In this document: positions 36,858-48,879 of the stretch, piece after piece
How positions within the stretch are numbered: the first letter of the stretch is position 1
How the letters are laid out: every line of letters begins with the position of its first letter
Source of the DNA: Acidobacteriota bacterium
GTDB lineage: Bacteria > Acidobacteriota > Thermoanaerobaculia > Gp7-AA8
Assembly: GCA_003223645.1 (NCBI GenBank)
Contig: QHVT01000003.1
Coordinates: 124,001-188,000, forward strand
Length of the DNA: 64,000 nucleotides
Direction: 5' to 3'
Notes under the pieces: model-generated
What the model was told of the DNA's origin: nothing
Database searches by the model: none
Seen by the model: the letters and a program-made list of their open reading frames with translations, nothing else
Translations under genes and position numbers: made by a program

Positions 36858-39166
36858 GCGCCGATCCGTTCTGGGATCACGTTCGTGAGCTGTTCCACGC
36901 CGCCGCGGAACTGCCGCCGGCGGAGCGCGCGTCGCTGCTGAACGACGCCGACGCGCGCGTCCGTGCCGAAGTCGAGTCGCTCCTCGATGCGCACGATGAG
37001 ACGGAGCCGTTTCTCGATCGATCGGTGTGGGACTACATCGATCGAGCCGAAGGCGACCGGCTCGCCGGCGCGATGATCGGTCCGTATCGCATCGTGCGGC
37101 AGCTCGGCGTCGGCGGAATGGGAACGATCTTTCTCGGAATCCGCGACGACGAGTTCTCGCAGCGCGTCGCGATCAAGCTCGTACGCGGCGGAGGCAGCGA
37201 GTCGTTCGTGCAGCGCTTCCGCCAGGAGCGGCAAATCCTCGCCGCGCTGGAGCACCCGAACATCGCTCGGCTCATTGACGGCGGCCGTACGCCGGACGGT
37301 CTGCCGTTCCTGGCGATGGAGTTCGTCGACGGCGTTCCGATTGACGAGTACTGCCGCACGCATGCGCTATCGACCGCACAGCGTCTGCGACTTTTCCTGC
37401 AACTGTGCGACGCCGTGCAATACGCGCACGGCAATCTCGTCATTCATCGCGACATCAAGCCGGCCAACGTCCTCGTCACCGAAGAGGGGATTCCGAAGCT
37501 GCTCGACTTCGGCATTGCGAAACTCGTTTCATCCGACACGCGTCCCGATACGACGGCCACGCGCCTGATGACGCCGGAGTACGCGAGTCCCGAGCAGCTC
37601 CTCGGCGAGCACGTGAGCACCGCGACCGATGTGTATTCGCTCGGCGTCTTGTTGTACGAGCTCGTCACCGGCACGAAGCCGTTCTCCGCGAATCGCGCGC
37701 CGCGCGACGAGGCGAAGCCGCTGAAAGGGGAGATTGGCAGCATCGTCGGGATGGCGATGGAGGTGAATCCGTCGCGGCGCTACGGATCGGTCGAGCAGCT
37801 TGCGGACGACGTGCGGCGGCATCTCAGCGGACATCCGATCGCGGCGCGGCGTCCGACGTTCCGCTATCGCGCATCGAAGTTCGTCCGCCGCAACAAGGTC
37901 GGTGTCGCGGCAGTCGCGGCATTCGTCGTCGTCATCGCGCTGGCATTCATCGCCACGCTGCATCAGAAGCGCATCGCCGAGCGGCGCTTCGATCAGGTGC
38001 GCTCCCTCGCGCGCTCGGTCGTGTTCGAGATCCACGACGCGATTGCCACGCTGCCGGGATCGACGCCCGCGCGCGAGCTGCTCGTGCGTCGCGCGCTCGG
38101 GTACCTCGACAATCTCGCGGCCGATTCGGAGCACAACCCGCCGCTGCAGATGGAGCTCGGTCGCGCATACGTGAAGATCGGCGACGTGCAGGGTTTGCCG
38201 TACACCCCAAACCTCGGCGACACGCGCGGCGCATTGACGAGCTATCACAAGGCGCTGGAGATCGCGCAAAGCGTGTACGCCGACGGACCCGAGAACCGCG
38301 ACGCGCTGTTGCTCCTCGCCGACGCGAACGACCGCATCGGCTTCGTCGAACAGCGCACGCTGCGCTGGCTCGACGCGCTGCGCGCGCACGAAAGCGCACG
38401 CGTGCTGCGCGAGCGCATCTCGCCGCGCACGCCGAAAGACGAGCTCGCGCTCGCGCGCACGTGGGTCGCGATCGGCGACGACGTCTACGTCGGCTCGAAG
38501 CAAATCCCCGCGGCGATGCGGCGCGTGACGCCGCGCCAAGCGTACGAGGCCGCGCTGCACACGCTCGAGCGCGTGCCGCGCAGCGGTCCGCATCGCTCGG
38601 AGCTGTTGATGGAAACCGGCCGCGCGCATCAGCACCTCGGCGGGATGTTTACCGGCGGCGAGTATCACGACATGGCCGCGGCGCTCGCGCATCACGATGC
38701 GGCGACGCGCGCGCTCGAAGAGCGCGCGAACCTCGATCCGGCCGATGCCGTCGCGCGACGCAACTTTGCCGATCAGCTCGTGATGCGCGCGACCGCGCAG
38801 AACGCGATCAAAGACGGCGCGGGCGCGCTCGAAGGAACGGCGCGCGCGCTCGCCGTAATGAAAGAGCTCGCCGTGGCCGATCCGAAGAACGTCGAGGCGC
38901 AGCACGATCTCGCGTTCGTCTACGAGCAGATGGGATTCGCGCACATGAATCTCAAGCGCTGGGACGACGCCGAGCGTGCGACGCGCGAGGCGATCGCGAT
39001 TCGCGAGCGTCTCGTTGCTGCTGACTCCGGCAACCGCGAAGACATTCGGGGACTGGCGGTGCTGTACGGCGTGCTGGCGAGTATCAGCCAAGACTGTGGC
39101 GATGGAGGCGCTTACGCGCGCTATCGAGAGAAGTCTGACGCCCTTCTGGCAGCCGCCCAACACTGA
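36854..39166 (+). CDS. Ser/Thr protein kinase with C-terminal TPR region, partner of the ECF sigma factor
   Basis: 770 aa. A short N-terminal helical segment (about 1-75) of the type that precedes such kinases, kinase domain (about 77-335) with GVGGMGTIF loop, AIKLV lysine, IHRDIKPANV, DFG and TPEYASPEQL, a membrane helix (about 350-370), then TPR-like helices to the end. It starts in ATGA overlap with the sigma gene. In related ECF-kinase pairs the kinase phosphorylates the sigma factor to make it competent for RNA polymerase; that mechanism is inferred here. Confidence 0.92.
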   Translation: MSADPFWDHVRELFHAAAELPPAERASLLNDADARVRAEVESLLDAHDETEPFLDRSVWDYIDRAEGDRLAGAMIGPYRIVRQLGVGGMGTIFLGIRDDEFSQRVAIKLVRGGGSESFVQRFRQERQILAALEHPNIARLIDGGRTPDGLPFLAMEFVDGVPIDEYCRTHALSTAQRLRLFLQLCDAVQYAHGNLVIHRDIKPANVLVTEEGIPKLLDFGIAKLVSSDTRPDTTATRLMTPEYASPEQLLGEHVSTATDVYSLGVLLYELVTGTKPFSANRAPRDEAKPLKGEIGSIVGMAMEVNPSRRYGSVEQLADDVRRHLSGHPIAARRPTFRYRASKFVRRNKVGVAAVAAFVVVIALAFIATLHQKRIAERRFDQVRSLARSVVFEIHDAIATLPGSTPARELLVRRALGYLDNLAADSEHNPPLQMELGRAYVKIGDVQGLPYTPNLGDTRGALTSYHKALEIAQSVYADGPENRDALLLLADANDRIGFVEQRTLRWLDALRAHESARVLRERISPRTPKDELALARTWVAIGDDVYVGSKQIPAAMRRVTPRQAYEAALHTLERVPRSGPHRSELLMETGRAHQHLGGMFTGGEYHDMAAALAHHDAATRALEERANLDPADAVARRNFADQLVMRATAQNAIKDGAGALEGTARALAVMKELAVADPKNVEAQHDLAFVYEQMGFAHMNLKRWDDAERATREAIAIRERLVAADSGNREDIRGLAVLYGVLASISQDCGDGGAYARYREKSDALLAAAQH

Positions 39167-39343
39167 TACGGGTGCCGTCGTGATCCACATCACGGCCGGT
39201 CAGGAGTACGGAACCTACCTTGCTGCGAGTTCCAAACCGCAGGTTCCTGGATGAGTCAACCCGGCGGGTGTTCTCTCGCCGGATCACAACAAACGAGGCA
39301 GCCGGTCAAATCTCTCACTGCCGGTTCTCGATGGAGGTTAAGG

Positions 39344-40168
39344 ATGCGCTCCGCCGTGTTAACGGTATTGCTGTTGCTGTCTGCGCTCACCGCCGCAGCC
39401 GCACAAATCGATGGGATCGAGCCCAAGTCGATCGACACTGGAAGTGGTGAACAGTTCGTCAACATCATCGGCAGCGAGCTCGGCGATCACGTGCTCTGGT
39501 CCGGCAAAGCCGGGGAGTGGGACGTCGAGGTCAGTGCGGTCGGCCGAAGCAACGTGGTCGCGTACGTGCCGGACCCGATCGTCAATACTCCGGGCCGCTA
39601 CACGGTTTATGTGCGCGGCGCGAACGGTACGGCCGGACCGGCGTACCTCGACGTGGTCGATCCGGGACAGCCGCCGCTCGTGGTGCTCGTTCCCGATCCG
39701 GTCGTTGCAGCGTCGGAAAGCCGCAGCGGCGCGGGTGTCGTCTACGATGTGTTTCCGTACGGCGGATCGGATCCGCGTCCGGACCTGAAGTGCTCGAACC
39801 CCTCGGGCTCGCTGTTCCCGGTGGGATACACCGTCGTCGATTGCACGGCGTCGAATACGAAGGGTGAGACCGGAACGTCGCAGCTGTCCGTGACGGTGTT
39901 CGACGAGCAGAAGAGCGGCGACATTTTCTGGGTGCACGTTCCGGAGGTCATCGCCGAGGAAGCGCCGACCCTCGAGGGGACGAACGTGAAGTTCGAGGTG
40001 ACGGCCGACGGCAGCCGCGACCCGAGCCCGGCCGTCAAGTGCGATGCGGAGTCGGGCGCGTTCTTCCGCGTCGGAACCACCAGCGTTACGTGCGTCGCAA
40101 CGGATGCCTACGGCGCCACCGCGACGGGACAGTTCGACATCTCGGTGTACTTCCCCGACGGCAAGTAA
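39344..40168 (+). CDS. Secreted protein with IPT/TIG-like and two HYR-like domains
   Basis: 274 aa. Ideal ribosome-binding site GGAGGTTAAGG before the ATG. Signal peptide (about 1-20), IPT/TIG-like sandwich (about 22-108, beginning IDGIEPKSIDTG), then two HYR-like repeats, each with a pair of cysteines around a PVGYTVVDCTA / RVGTTSVTCVA strand. HYR and IPT domains mediate adhesion or pack surface proteins. No anchor is present, so it is probably released or bound by partners. It follows the sigma/kinase pair by 177 nt and may be a target. Confidence 0.8.
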   Translation: MRSAVLTVLLLLSALTAAAAQIDGIEPKSIDTGSGEQFVNIIGSELGDHVLWSGKAGEWDVEVSAVGRSNVVAYVPDPIVNTPGRYTVYVRGANGTAGPAYLDVVDPGQPPLVVLVPDPVVAASESRSGAGVVYDVFPYGGSDPRPDLKCSNPSGSLFPVGYTVVDCTASNTKGETGTSQLSVTVFDEQKSGDIFWVHVPEVIAEEAPTLEGTNVKFEVTADGSRDPSPAVKCDAESGAFFRVGTTSVTCVATDAYGATATGQFDISVYFPDGK

Positions 40169-40193
40169 AGTTGATGACTGATTGAAGGTGGAG

Positions 40194-40222
40194 CGGCGGG
40201 CGGAAGCCCGCCGTTTCATTTT
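40194..40222 (+). terminator. Rho-independent terminator resembling a half family D element
   Basis: Perfect 8-bp stem CGGCGGGC / GCCCGCCG with loop GGAA, then TTTCATTTT. The preceding GTGGAG is shared with family D palindromes, suggesting a truncated copy adopted as a terminator for the HYR-protein gene. Confidence 0.7.
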
Positions 40223-40325
40223 GTGTCATTCCGAGCCGCGTAGACGGCGAGGAATCCCCGGCGCAAGAACGCTGCTCGCTTTGTCGGCGGGGGATCCTTC
40301 GCCGTCTTCGCGGCTCAGGATGACA
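40223..40325. repeat. Palindromic element, family E, copy 2
   Basis: Left arm TGTCATTCCGAGCCGCG and right inverted arm ending GCGGCTCAGGATGACA. Sits between the terminator and the stop of the convergent SLC13 gene, 10 nt from the latter. Confidence 0.8.
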
Positions 40326-40335
40326 CGCTAAAGCG

Positions 40336-41808
40336 TCATCGCCAGGCGATTCCGGTCGCCCACGGAATCACCGTGAAAATCAGCAGGGTGATGATCGCCG
40401 CGGCGGCGATGTCGAGCAGCACGCCGCTGCGCGCCATCGCCTTCACGCGAATGAATCCTGTCCCGTAGACGATCGTGTTCGGCGCCGTTGCGACCGGCAG
40501 CATGAAGCCTGACGACGCGGCGAGCACGGCGGGAATCATCAGAAAGTAAGGATGCACGTGGATCGACGTCGCGAGCGCGGCGGCGATCGGCATCATCGCG
40601 GTCGCGGTCGCGACGTTCGACGCGACTTCCGACAACAGCGTCACCACGATGCAGATCGCGACGATCATCAACACCGGCGGCCAGTGTCCGACGAACGACA
40701 GCTCCGCGCCGGCCCACTTCGAGAATCCGCTCGACTCCAGCGCTTCCGCGAGCGCGAAGCCGCCGCCGAAAAGAATCAGCACGTCCCACGGAATCTTCTT
40801 GAACTCCGACCAGTCCAGCAGGCGATCTTTGTCGCCCACCGGCAATAGAAACGCGATGAACGCCATCAGGATCGCGACCGTCGCGTCGTTGATCATCTTC
40901 GCGTCGGGAAAGAGTCGCGACCATCCGGGGATCGTCGTCTTTCCGAGCGCGATGTCCGCGCGCAGCATCCACAAGAGAGCGGTGATCGCGCAGAGGACGA
41001 GCGCGGTTTTCTCCGCGCGCGACCACGGCCCCGGCTTCGCGATGCCGAGGCGCTCGAGCGGAACGGCTGCGCCTTTCGGAACGCGCGCGGTCTTCACGAC
41101 GATCAGCCAGCAGATCGGAACGGCGAGGATGAGATACGGCACGCCGAACAGCATCCACTCCGCGAACGTGACGGTGTGCTCGTTCGGAAACAGGGCCTTC
41201 GCGGCGCCGAGGAAAATCAAATTCGTCGGGGTACCGATCGGAGTGCCGATGCCGCCTAACGACGCCGCGTATGCGACGCCGAGGAGCGTGGCCTCGGCGA
41301 TGCGCGCCTCGGGGCCTTCGGCGTTGTTTCTCGCACCGAGTCCGCCCACGATCGCGACGGCGATCGGCGTCATCATCAACGTCGTCGCGGTGTTCGAGAT
41401 CCACATCGACAGAAACGCGGTCACGAGAATCACCGCGAACACGATGCGCCGCGGCTCCGTGCCGACGCGGCTCAGCGCGAAGTACGCCATCCGCTTGTGC
41501 AGTCCCCATCGCTCGAACGTCGCCGAAACGAGGAAGCCGCCCATGAACAAAAACACCGCGGAGTTCGCATACGGCGCCGCGGTTTTCTCCATGCTGCTGA
41601 TTCCCGCGAGCGGAAACGCGACGAGCGGCACGAGCGCGGCGAGGCCCATCGGCACCGCTTCCGTCAGCCACAGAAGCGCCATGAAAAGGCCGATCGCGGC
41701 GGTGAAGCGGACGGAGGTCGTGAACGTGCCGTAAGTGGGCGCGAGCAGAATCGCGCCGGCGATCAGCGCGCAGACAGCGACCTTCTTGATCGAGATCGGG
41801 GATTGCAT
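40336..41808 (-). CDS. SLC13/DASS family sodium:dicarboxylate (or sulfate) symporter
   Basis: 490 aa from the ATG at 41808 (MQSPISIKK), with about 11-12 membrane helices. The two signature motifs of the divalent anion:sodium symporters are present: SNTAT in the first half and SEVASNVATATAMMP in the second, each preceding a helical hairpin, plus GTPIGTPTN. The family carries di- and tricarboxylates or sulfate with Na+; substrate not determinable. The start is 32 nt from the divergent glgP start, so the promoters must overlap with coding sequence. Confidence 0.92.
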   Translation of the reverse strand: MQSPISIKKVAVCALIAGAILLAPTYGTFTTSVRFTAAIGLFMALLWLTEAVPMGLAALVPLVAFPLAGISSMEKTAAPYANSAVFLFMGGFLVSATFERWGLHKRMAYFALSRVGTEPRRIVFAVILVTAFLSMWISNTATTLMMTPIAVAIVGGLGARNNAEGPEARIAEATLLGVAYAASLGGIGTPIGTPTNLIFLGAAKALFPNEHTVTFAEWMLFGVPYLILAVPICWLIVVKTARVPKGAAVPLERLGIAKPGPWSRAEKTALVLCAITALLWMLRADIALGKTTIPGWSRLFPDAKMINDATVAILMAFIAFLLPVGDKDRLLDWSEFKKIPWDVLILFGGGFALAEALESSGFSKWAGAELSFVGHWPPVLMIVAICIVVTLLSEVASNVATATAMMPIAAALATSIHVHPYFLMIPAVLAASSGFMLPVATAPNTIVYGTGFIRVKAMARSGVLLDIAAAAIITLLIFTVIPWATGIAWR

Positions 41809-41840
41809 TGCGGACGCGATCGGGATAATAGCAACGAACG

Positions 41841-44300
<2,460 letters not shown>

Positions 44301-44303
44301 GCA

Positions 44304-44388
44304 GAATTGAGAATTGTGAATTGTGAATTGTGACGCGGCCTTCGCCGAGATTCTCAATTCACAATCCCCAATTCACAATTCTCAATTC
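44304..44388. repeat. Palindromic element, family F (GAATTGTGAATTGTGA units)
   Basis: Left arm at 44304-44333 made of GAATTGTGAATTG units; right inverted arm at 44350-44388 (TTCTCAATTCACAATCC-like). AT-rich, in contrast to its surroundings. It begins 3 nt after the glgP stop. Confidence 0.85.
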
Positions 44389-44415
44389 GCCTCAGTGCCC
44401 ACGGCGCTGAGGCGC

Positions 44416-45027
44416 CTACGGCGCCAGCCCGTTCGCCATCGCCGTGAACGTCGTGACGATCGCGTCGTCGTCGAACGGCATCGGCTGGTTGTTGCGCAGC
44501 GCGAGCACGCGGTCGCGGATCATTCCTTCGGCGCATCCGAGGAGCGCGGAGGCGAGGACCTTCCCGTTGAGATCGGTGCGGAACGAGCCGTCGGCGATGC
44601 CGCGCTGGATGACGAGATCGAGTCCTTCGGCGAAGCGCACGTAGCCCTTCGACAGCAACACGTCGTGCGTCGCGCCGCGCGGGCGGCGGCCTTCGAAGAG
44701 GAAAAGAAACGCGATGTCGTGATCGGCGCTCATCGCGCGGATGAACAGCTCGAGCAGACGGATCAGCGCGTCGCGTCCGTGCTCGGCGCTGCTGATCTGC
44801 GCCGGCATCGTCTCCTGCAGATGCGCCCACGCGTCGTTGAAGATCGCCTCGAGCAGTCCTGCTTTTCCGCTGAAATAGCGGATCAGCTGCGATTCCGAGC
44901 TGCCCGCCTCGCGCGCGATCGCGGCGGTCGGCGTCTGCTCGTACCCGTTCTGCGCGAACAGCATCTTTCCCGCATTCAGCAGACGCGTACGCGAGGTTTG
45001 GGTGCTGTCTCCGTCCTGGACGCTCAC
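44416..45027 (-). CDS. TetR family transcriptional regulator
   Basis: 203 aa. N-terminal helix-turn-helix (about 12-60: SRTRLLNAGKMLFAQNGYEQT, AIAREAGSSESQLIRYF) is typical TetR_N, where residues SSESQLIRYFSGK form the recognition helix. The C-terminal ligand domain is not assignable. Possible self-regulation could involve the upstream 373-nt gap, but no clear operator palindrome was identified. Convergent with glgP. Confidence 0.9.
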   Translation of the reverse strand: MSVQDGDSTQTSRTRLLNAGKMLFAQNGYEQTPTAAIAREAGSSESQLIRYFSGKAGLLEAIFNDAWAHLQETMPAQISSAEHGRDALIRLLELFIRAMSADHDIAFLFLFEGRRPRGATHDVLLSKGYVRFAEGLDLVIQRGIADGSFRTDLNGKVLASALLGCAEGMIRDRVLALRNNQPMPFDDDAIVTTFTAMANGLAP

Positions 45028-45400
45028 TACGCATTCAGCCTACGCATCCGGGGAATGAAAAGCAAGGGTAGTGGTCCTACCGTTTCTGCAACTTGAGCCT
45101 TTTCAAATGGTTGCGAGACATGGCGTGCCGTTCGCATTTTGTCGCGATCGGCAGTAGTGTCACCACCAAACAGAATCCGGGCCGTTCACACCCTGCCAGT
45201 GGGCGATTCGGAGCGCGGGCCAGGTGCCGTTCGGCGCCTGGCCCACTTCGTTTGGCTTGCTCGATGCGAGATGGCGGATGGCAGATGGCAGATGGCTTTC
45301 GTTTTTGCCATCTGCCATCCGCGGTCTGCCATCTTCGATTACAATTTCCTGGCCCTAAAACCGAAACATTTTCCGATCACAATTAAACGGAGGCTTTCCA
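45028..45400. other. 373-nt intergenic region with hairpins
   Basis: No convincing gene on either strand. It contains a strong 12-bp stem with GTTC loop at 45217-45244 (GGGCCAGGTGCC paired with GGCGCCTGGCCC, one G-T wobble, no T-run) and a family A palindrome at 45268-45336. GGAGG just before 45401 is the ribosome-binding site of the PHP-protein gene. The first hairpin could be an RNA leader structure or a terminator-like element; I cannot classify it. Confidence 0.55.
45268..45336. repeat. Palindromic element, family A, copy 3
   Basis: Left arm GAGATGGCGGATGGCAGATGGC (45268-45296) and right arm of GCCATCTGCCATCCGC-type units (45307-45336), 10-nt loop. It lies about 65 nt before the PHP-protein gene, one of the few copies not adjoining a stop codon. 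Confidence 0.85.
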
Positions 45401-48400
45401 ATGCGGTTCCTCTCTCCCGCTCTGGTGCTCCTCGTTCTCGCGTTCCCTCTCCTTGGCCAGGAGTTCGACGACTGCGATGCGAACTTCATCGCTTTCATCG
45501 GATCGAGCGCGTATCAGTTCTCGCCGAATCATCCCGGCGAGCTCGGAACCGTGCGATTGTTCTCGATCCTCTCGTATCAGCGCGCTGCACACGAGAAGCG
45601 TTACGGCTTCGCGGTGTGGCAGGTGCGCATCGATCGCGTGGAAGACGGGAGTCGCGTGATGAGCACCGGCGGACGCGCGTTCATCGGACGCGACGGCGCC
45701 GCGGTCGCGGAGTTCTACTGGGACGGCCGCGACGACACCGGACAGCTCGTTCCCGCCGGCAAGTATCGCTACACTTTCGTCGCCCGTTACCTCGGCGACC
45801 GCATCGCGCGTCTGCGCGCGCTTCCCGACTCGTACGACGCCGTCCTCGAAGATCACGAAGAAGCGCTCGCCTCGAGCGATGAAGTGATCGTCGACTACGA
45901 TCTGCCGCTGCAGCAGTCGCGCGACCTGCGTCTCTCCGCGCACGCGACGAGCTGCCAGGTGCAGCAGCACGCGCCGATGGAAGCCGGCTTCGCCTACAAC
46001 TTCTATTACGGCTCGACGCACTCGCATTCAAATTGGTCGGACGGCGGACAGCCGACGACGAACTGCGCGTCCGGCAACGCGTACGGCAGCGGCACGTTCG
46101 CGCCTGCCGACGTCTACAACTACGCGCGCAACACCGCGGGACTCGACTACTGGCTCATCAACGAGCACAACCACCTCATCAACGACGCGATGGACACGAA
46201 CCTCCCGCCGACGACCGAGGTGAAGGTGCGGCAGCGCTATGCGGACGGATTGGCGCAGGCCAACACGTCCACGGTCAGCGGCTCGTTCGTCGCGCTGTAC
46301 GGAATGGAGTGGGGCGTGCTGACGAATCCCGATGAGGGGCACGTCACGCTCATCGAGACGCCAAAGCTCTTCGGATGGGAAACGTGCTCGACCTGCAACG
46401 GTCCGAATCCCGAGTGCACGGCAGGCACGAATTGCTACTTCGACGTCTTCACTCCGAAACGCTTCGCGTACCTCACGCTCTATGCGCGCTCGGTGGCGAA
46501 TCCCTCGTCGGCCGGCGCGCTCGGCGTGCTCAATCACCCGTCCGCCGGTCACTTCGACAACCTCGCGTTCGACGCGAACGCGGACAACGCGATCCAAGGC
46601 GTCGCGGTGCGCAGCGGACTCGCATTCACGACCGCGACCGACTGCGCGAACGCGAACGTCGGCGCGACCGACTACAGCGATCAGTGGAAGGCCGCGCTCA
46701 ACAAAGGATTCCACGTCGGACCGACCGCCGATCACGACGCGCACTGCAACAACTATGGCATGGGGCTACCGACGCGCACCGTGTACCTCGCGGCCTCGCT
46801 CACGAAGGCGAACATCATGGCCGCGCATCGCGCGCGGCACTTCTATGCGACCGAGGATCCGAACGCGCAGCTCGTGTTCCGCACCAGCGACAGCGCGCAC
46901 GTCATGGGCGACATCTTCAACGCCGCCGGCGGCGCGACGCTGGTGATGAACCTCTACGATCCTGACGGCGAGACGATCTCGTCGATCGAGCTGTGGCGCG
47001 GCCAAATCGGCGGCGGCGTTCCGGCCGGGCCGTACGCGACGTGGTCGAACACGTCGAGCGCGACGACGACCGAGTCGCTCACGTCCGGCACGTATTACTA
47101 TTACGTCCACGCCGTGCAGTCCGACGGGCACGACCTCTGGTCGTCGCCGATGTGGATCACGTATCAGGCCGGCGGCGGCGACACGACTCCGCCAACGACC
47201 TCGATCACCGCGCCGTCGAATGGCGCAACGGTCTCGGGCACGACGGACGTGACCGCGTCCGCATCCGACAACGTCGGCGTGACGAGAGTCGAGTTCTGGC
47301 TCGACGGCGCGCTGCAGTCGACCGACACGACATCGCCGTACGCGTGGAGCTGGAACACCGCGAGCGTTGCGAACGGCTCGCACACGCTCGCGTCGAAAGC
47401 GTACGACGCGGCGAACAACGCCGGCACGTCGACAAACGTCAGCGTGACGGTCAGCAACGTCGTATCGGGAAGCGCTGACGTCTCGGGATGGATCGTCACG
47501 CAGGCGAATGCCGCCGGCACGTACACGATTCCGGCGGGCACGATCATTCCGGCCGAGGGGTATTTGGTCATCGCGCGCGACGCGACGAAGGCCGCGTTCG
47601 AGACGTTCTGGGCGCGCACCCTCGGCAGCAACGTCGTCTATCTCACCACTGCCGGCGCGATGCCGGTGATCAACGGCGACGAAAACTTCACGCTGAAGAA
47701 CGCGTCGTCCGTCGTCGTCGACGGACCGACTCCGTCGCAGCCGGCGACGGCCGCGAAGTCGCTGCAGCGCGTCGATCCGTGCGGATCAACGTGGAACACG
47801 CTTGTCGACACGTCCGGCAATCCCGGCAGCGGCGCGGGCGGCGGATGCGGCGGCGGCGTGAAGATCAACGAGCACTCCGACGCTAGCGGCACCGGCAACT
47901 TCATCTACGAGTTCATCGAGCTGCACAACGATTCAGCAACCGCCGGCGATACGACCGCACCAACTGTCTCGATCACGGCTCCATCGAGTGGTGCGACCGT
48001 CTCGGGCGCTTTGAATGTGACCGCGTCCGCATCCGACAACGTCGGCGTGACGACGGTCGAGTTTTATCTCGACGGCGTGTTGAAATCGACCGACACCACG
48101 TCGCCGTATGCGTGGAGCTGGGACACCACGACGGCGACGAATGCATCGCACGCGCTCGTCGCGAAGGCGTACGACGCGGCAAACAACATCGGCACGTCGA
48201 CGACCGTCAACGTGACGGTGAGCAACGGCGTGCCGATCAACATCGGCGGCTACACGATCACGCAGGCCAATGCGACGCTGACGTACACGATTCCGGCCGG
48301 CACGACGATTCCGTCGCACGGCTACGTCGTCATCGGCCGCAACGCGACGCAGGCGCAGTTCCAGACGTTCTGGGGCGTCACCCTCGGCAGCAACGTCGTC

Positions 48401-48712
48401 TACATCAACTCCGCCGACACCATGCCGCAGATCAATGGCAGTGAAACCTACACGCTGAAAAACGGCGCGACCACCGTCGACGGCGCGACTGTCGCGATGG
48501 CCAGCGCCGGAGGCGAAAGCCTCAAGCGCCTCAGCGGCTGCAGCGCGGCGGGAACGGAGTCGAGCTGGAGCCGCACCGCGTCATCGACCGGCAACCCCGG
48601 GGCGGGCGGGCCGGCGACGTGCAACAAGGGCGTGTTCATCAACGAGTTCTCGGATGCGTTGGGCACCGGAAATTTCATTTACGAATTCGTAGAGTTGTTT
48701 AACGATAAATAG
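45401..48712 (+). CDS. Large secreted protein: PHP-type metallohydrolase (CehA/McbA-like), Ig-like and lamin-tail-like repeats
   Basis: 1103 aa. Signal peptide (about 1-20), an N-terminal beta domain, then a PHP-like domain from GSTHSHSNWSDG (His207, His209) through DYWLINEHNH, GMEW, GVLNHP and ADHDAH, the usual metal-binding motif order of CehA/McbA-like phosphoesterases. Two tandem modules follow, each an Ig-like domain (TAPSNGATVSG; ASDNVGVTRVEFWLDG) plus a lamin-tail-like domain (YTIPAGT, GYLVIAR, NEFSDA/NEHSDA). The pair at about 590-845 and 850-1103 is a recent-looking duplication. Substrate unknown; probably an extracellular metal-dependent hydrolase on a modular stalk. GGAGG precedes the ATG. 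Confidence 0.88.
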   Translation: MRFLSPALVLLVLAFPLLGQEFDDCDANFIAFIGSSAYQFSPNHPGELGTVRLFSILSYQRAAHEKRYGFAVWQVRIDRVEDGSRVMSTGGRAFIGRDGAAVAEFYWDGRDDTGQLVPAGKYRYTFVARYLGDRIARLRALPDSYDAVLEDHEEALASSDEVIVDYDLPLQQSRDLRLSAHATSCQVQQHAPMEAGFAYNFYYGSTHSHSNWSDGGQPTTNCASGNAYGSGTFAPADVYNYARNTAGLDYWLINEHNHLINDAMDTNLPPTTEVKVRQRYADGLAQANTSTVSGSFVALYGMEWGVLTNPDEGHVTLIETPKLFGWETCSTCNGPNPECTAGTNCYFDVFTPKRFAYLTLYARSVANPSSAGALGVLNHPSAGHFDNLAFDANADNAIQGVAVRSGLAFTTATDCANANVGATDYSDQWKAALNKGFHVGPTADHDAHCNNYGMGLPTRTVYLAASLTKANIMAAHRARHFYATEDPNAQLVFRTSDSAHVMGDIFNAAGGATLVMNLYDPDGETISSIELWRGQIGGGVPAGPYATWSNTSSATTTESLTSGTYYYYVHAVQSDGHDLWSSPMWITYQAGGGDTTPPTTSITAPSNGATVSGTTDVTASASDNVGVTRVEFWLDGALQSTDTTSPYAWSWNTASVANGSHTLASKAYDAANNAGTSTNVSVTVSNVVSGSADVSGWIVTQANAAGTYTIPAGTIIPAEGYLVIARDATKAAFETFWARTLGSNVVYLTTAGAMPVINGDENFTLKNASSVVVDGPTPSQPATAAKSLQRVDPCGSTWNTLVDTSGNPGSGAGGGCGGGVKINEHSDASGTGNFIYEFIELHNDSATAGDTTAPTVSITAPSSGATVSGALNVTASASDNVGVTTVEFYLDGVLKSTDTTSPYAWSWDTTTATNASHALVAKAYDAANNIGTSTTVNVTVSNGVPINIGGYTITQANATLTYTIPAGTTIPSHGYVVIGRNATQAQFQTFWGVTLGSNVVYINSADTMPQINGSETYTLKNGATTVDGATVAMASAGGESLKRLSGCSAAGTESSWSRTASSTGNPGAGGPATCNKGVFINEFSDALGTGNFIYEFVELFNDK

Positions 48713-48782
48713 TGGAGCGGCGGCCGCCCTCGGCCGCCGACCTCTCGCGAGAAACCGGCGGCCGAAGCGGCCGCCGCTCCAC
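48712..48782. repeat. Palindromic element, family D, 71-bp form
   Basis: GTGGAGCGGCGGCC arm, inner CTCTCGCGAGA loop, inverted arm ending GCCGCCGCTCCAC. The first G is the last base of the upstream TAG stop codon. Confidence 0.88.
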
Positions 48783-48879
48783 GTGTCGTCTCGCGAAACT
48801 GCGACGGCGTACACCCGAACCCTTTTCTGAACGCATACGTTAGCGAATATCCCGCCGCGGCTGCAGATTGATCACGCTC

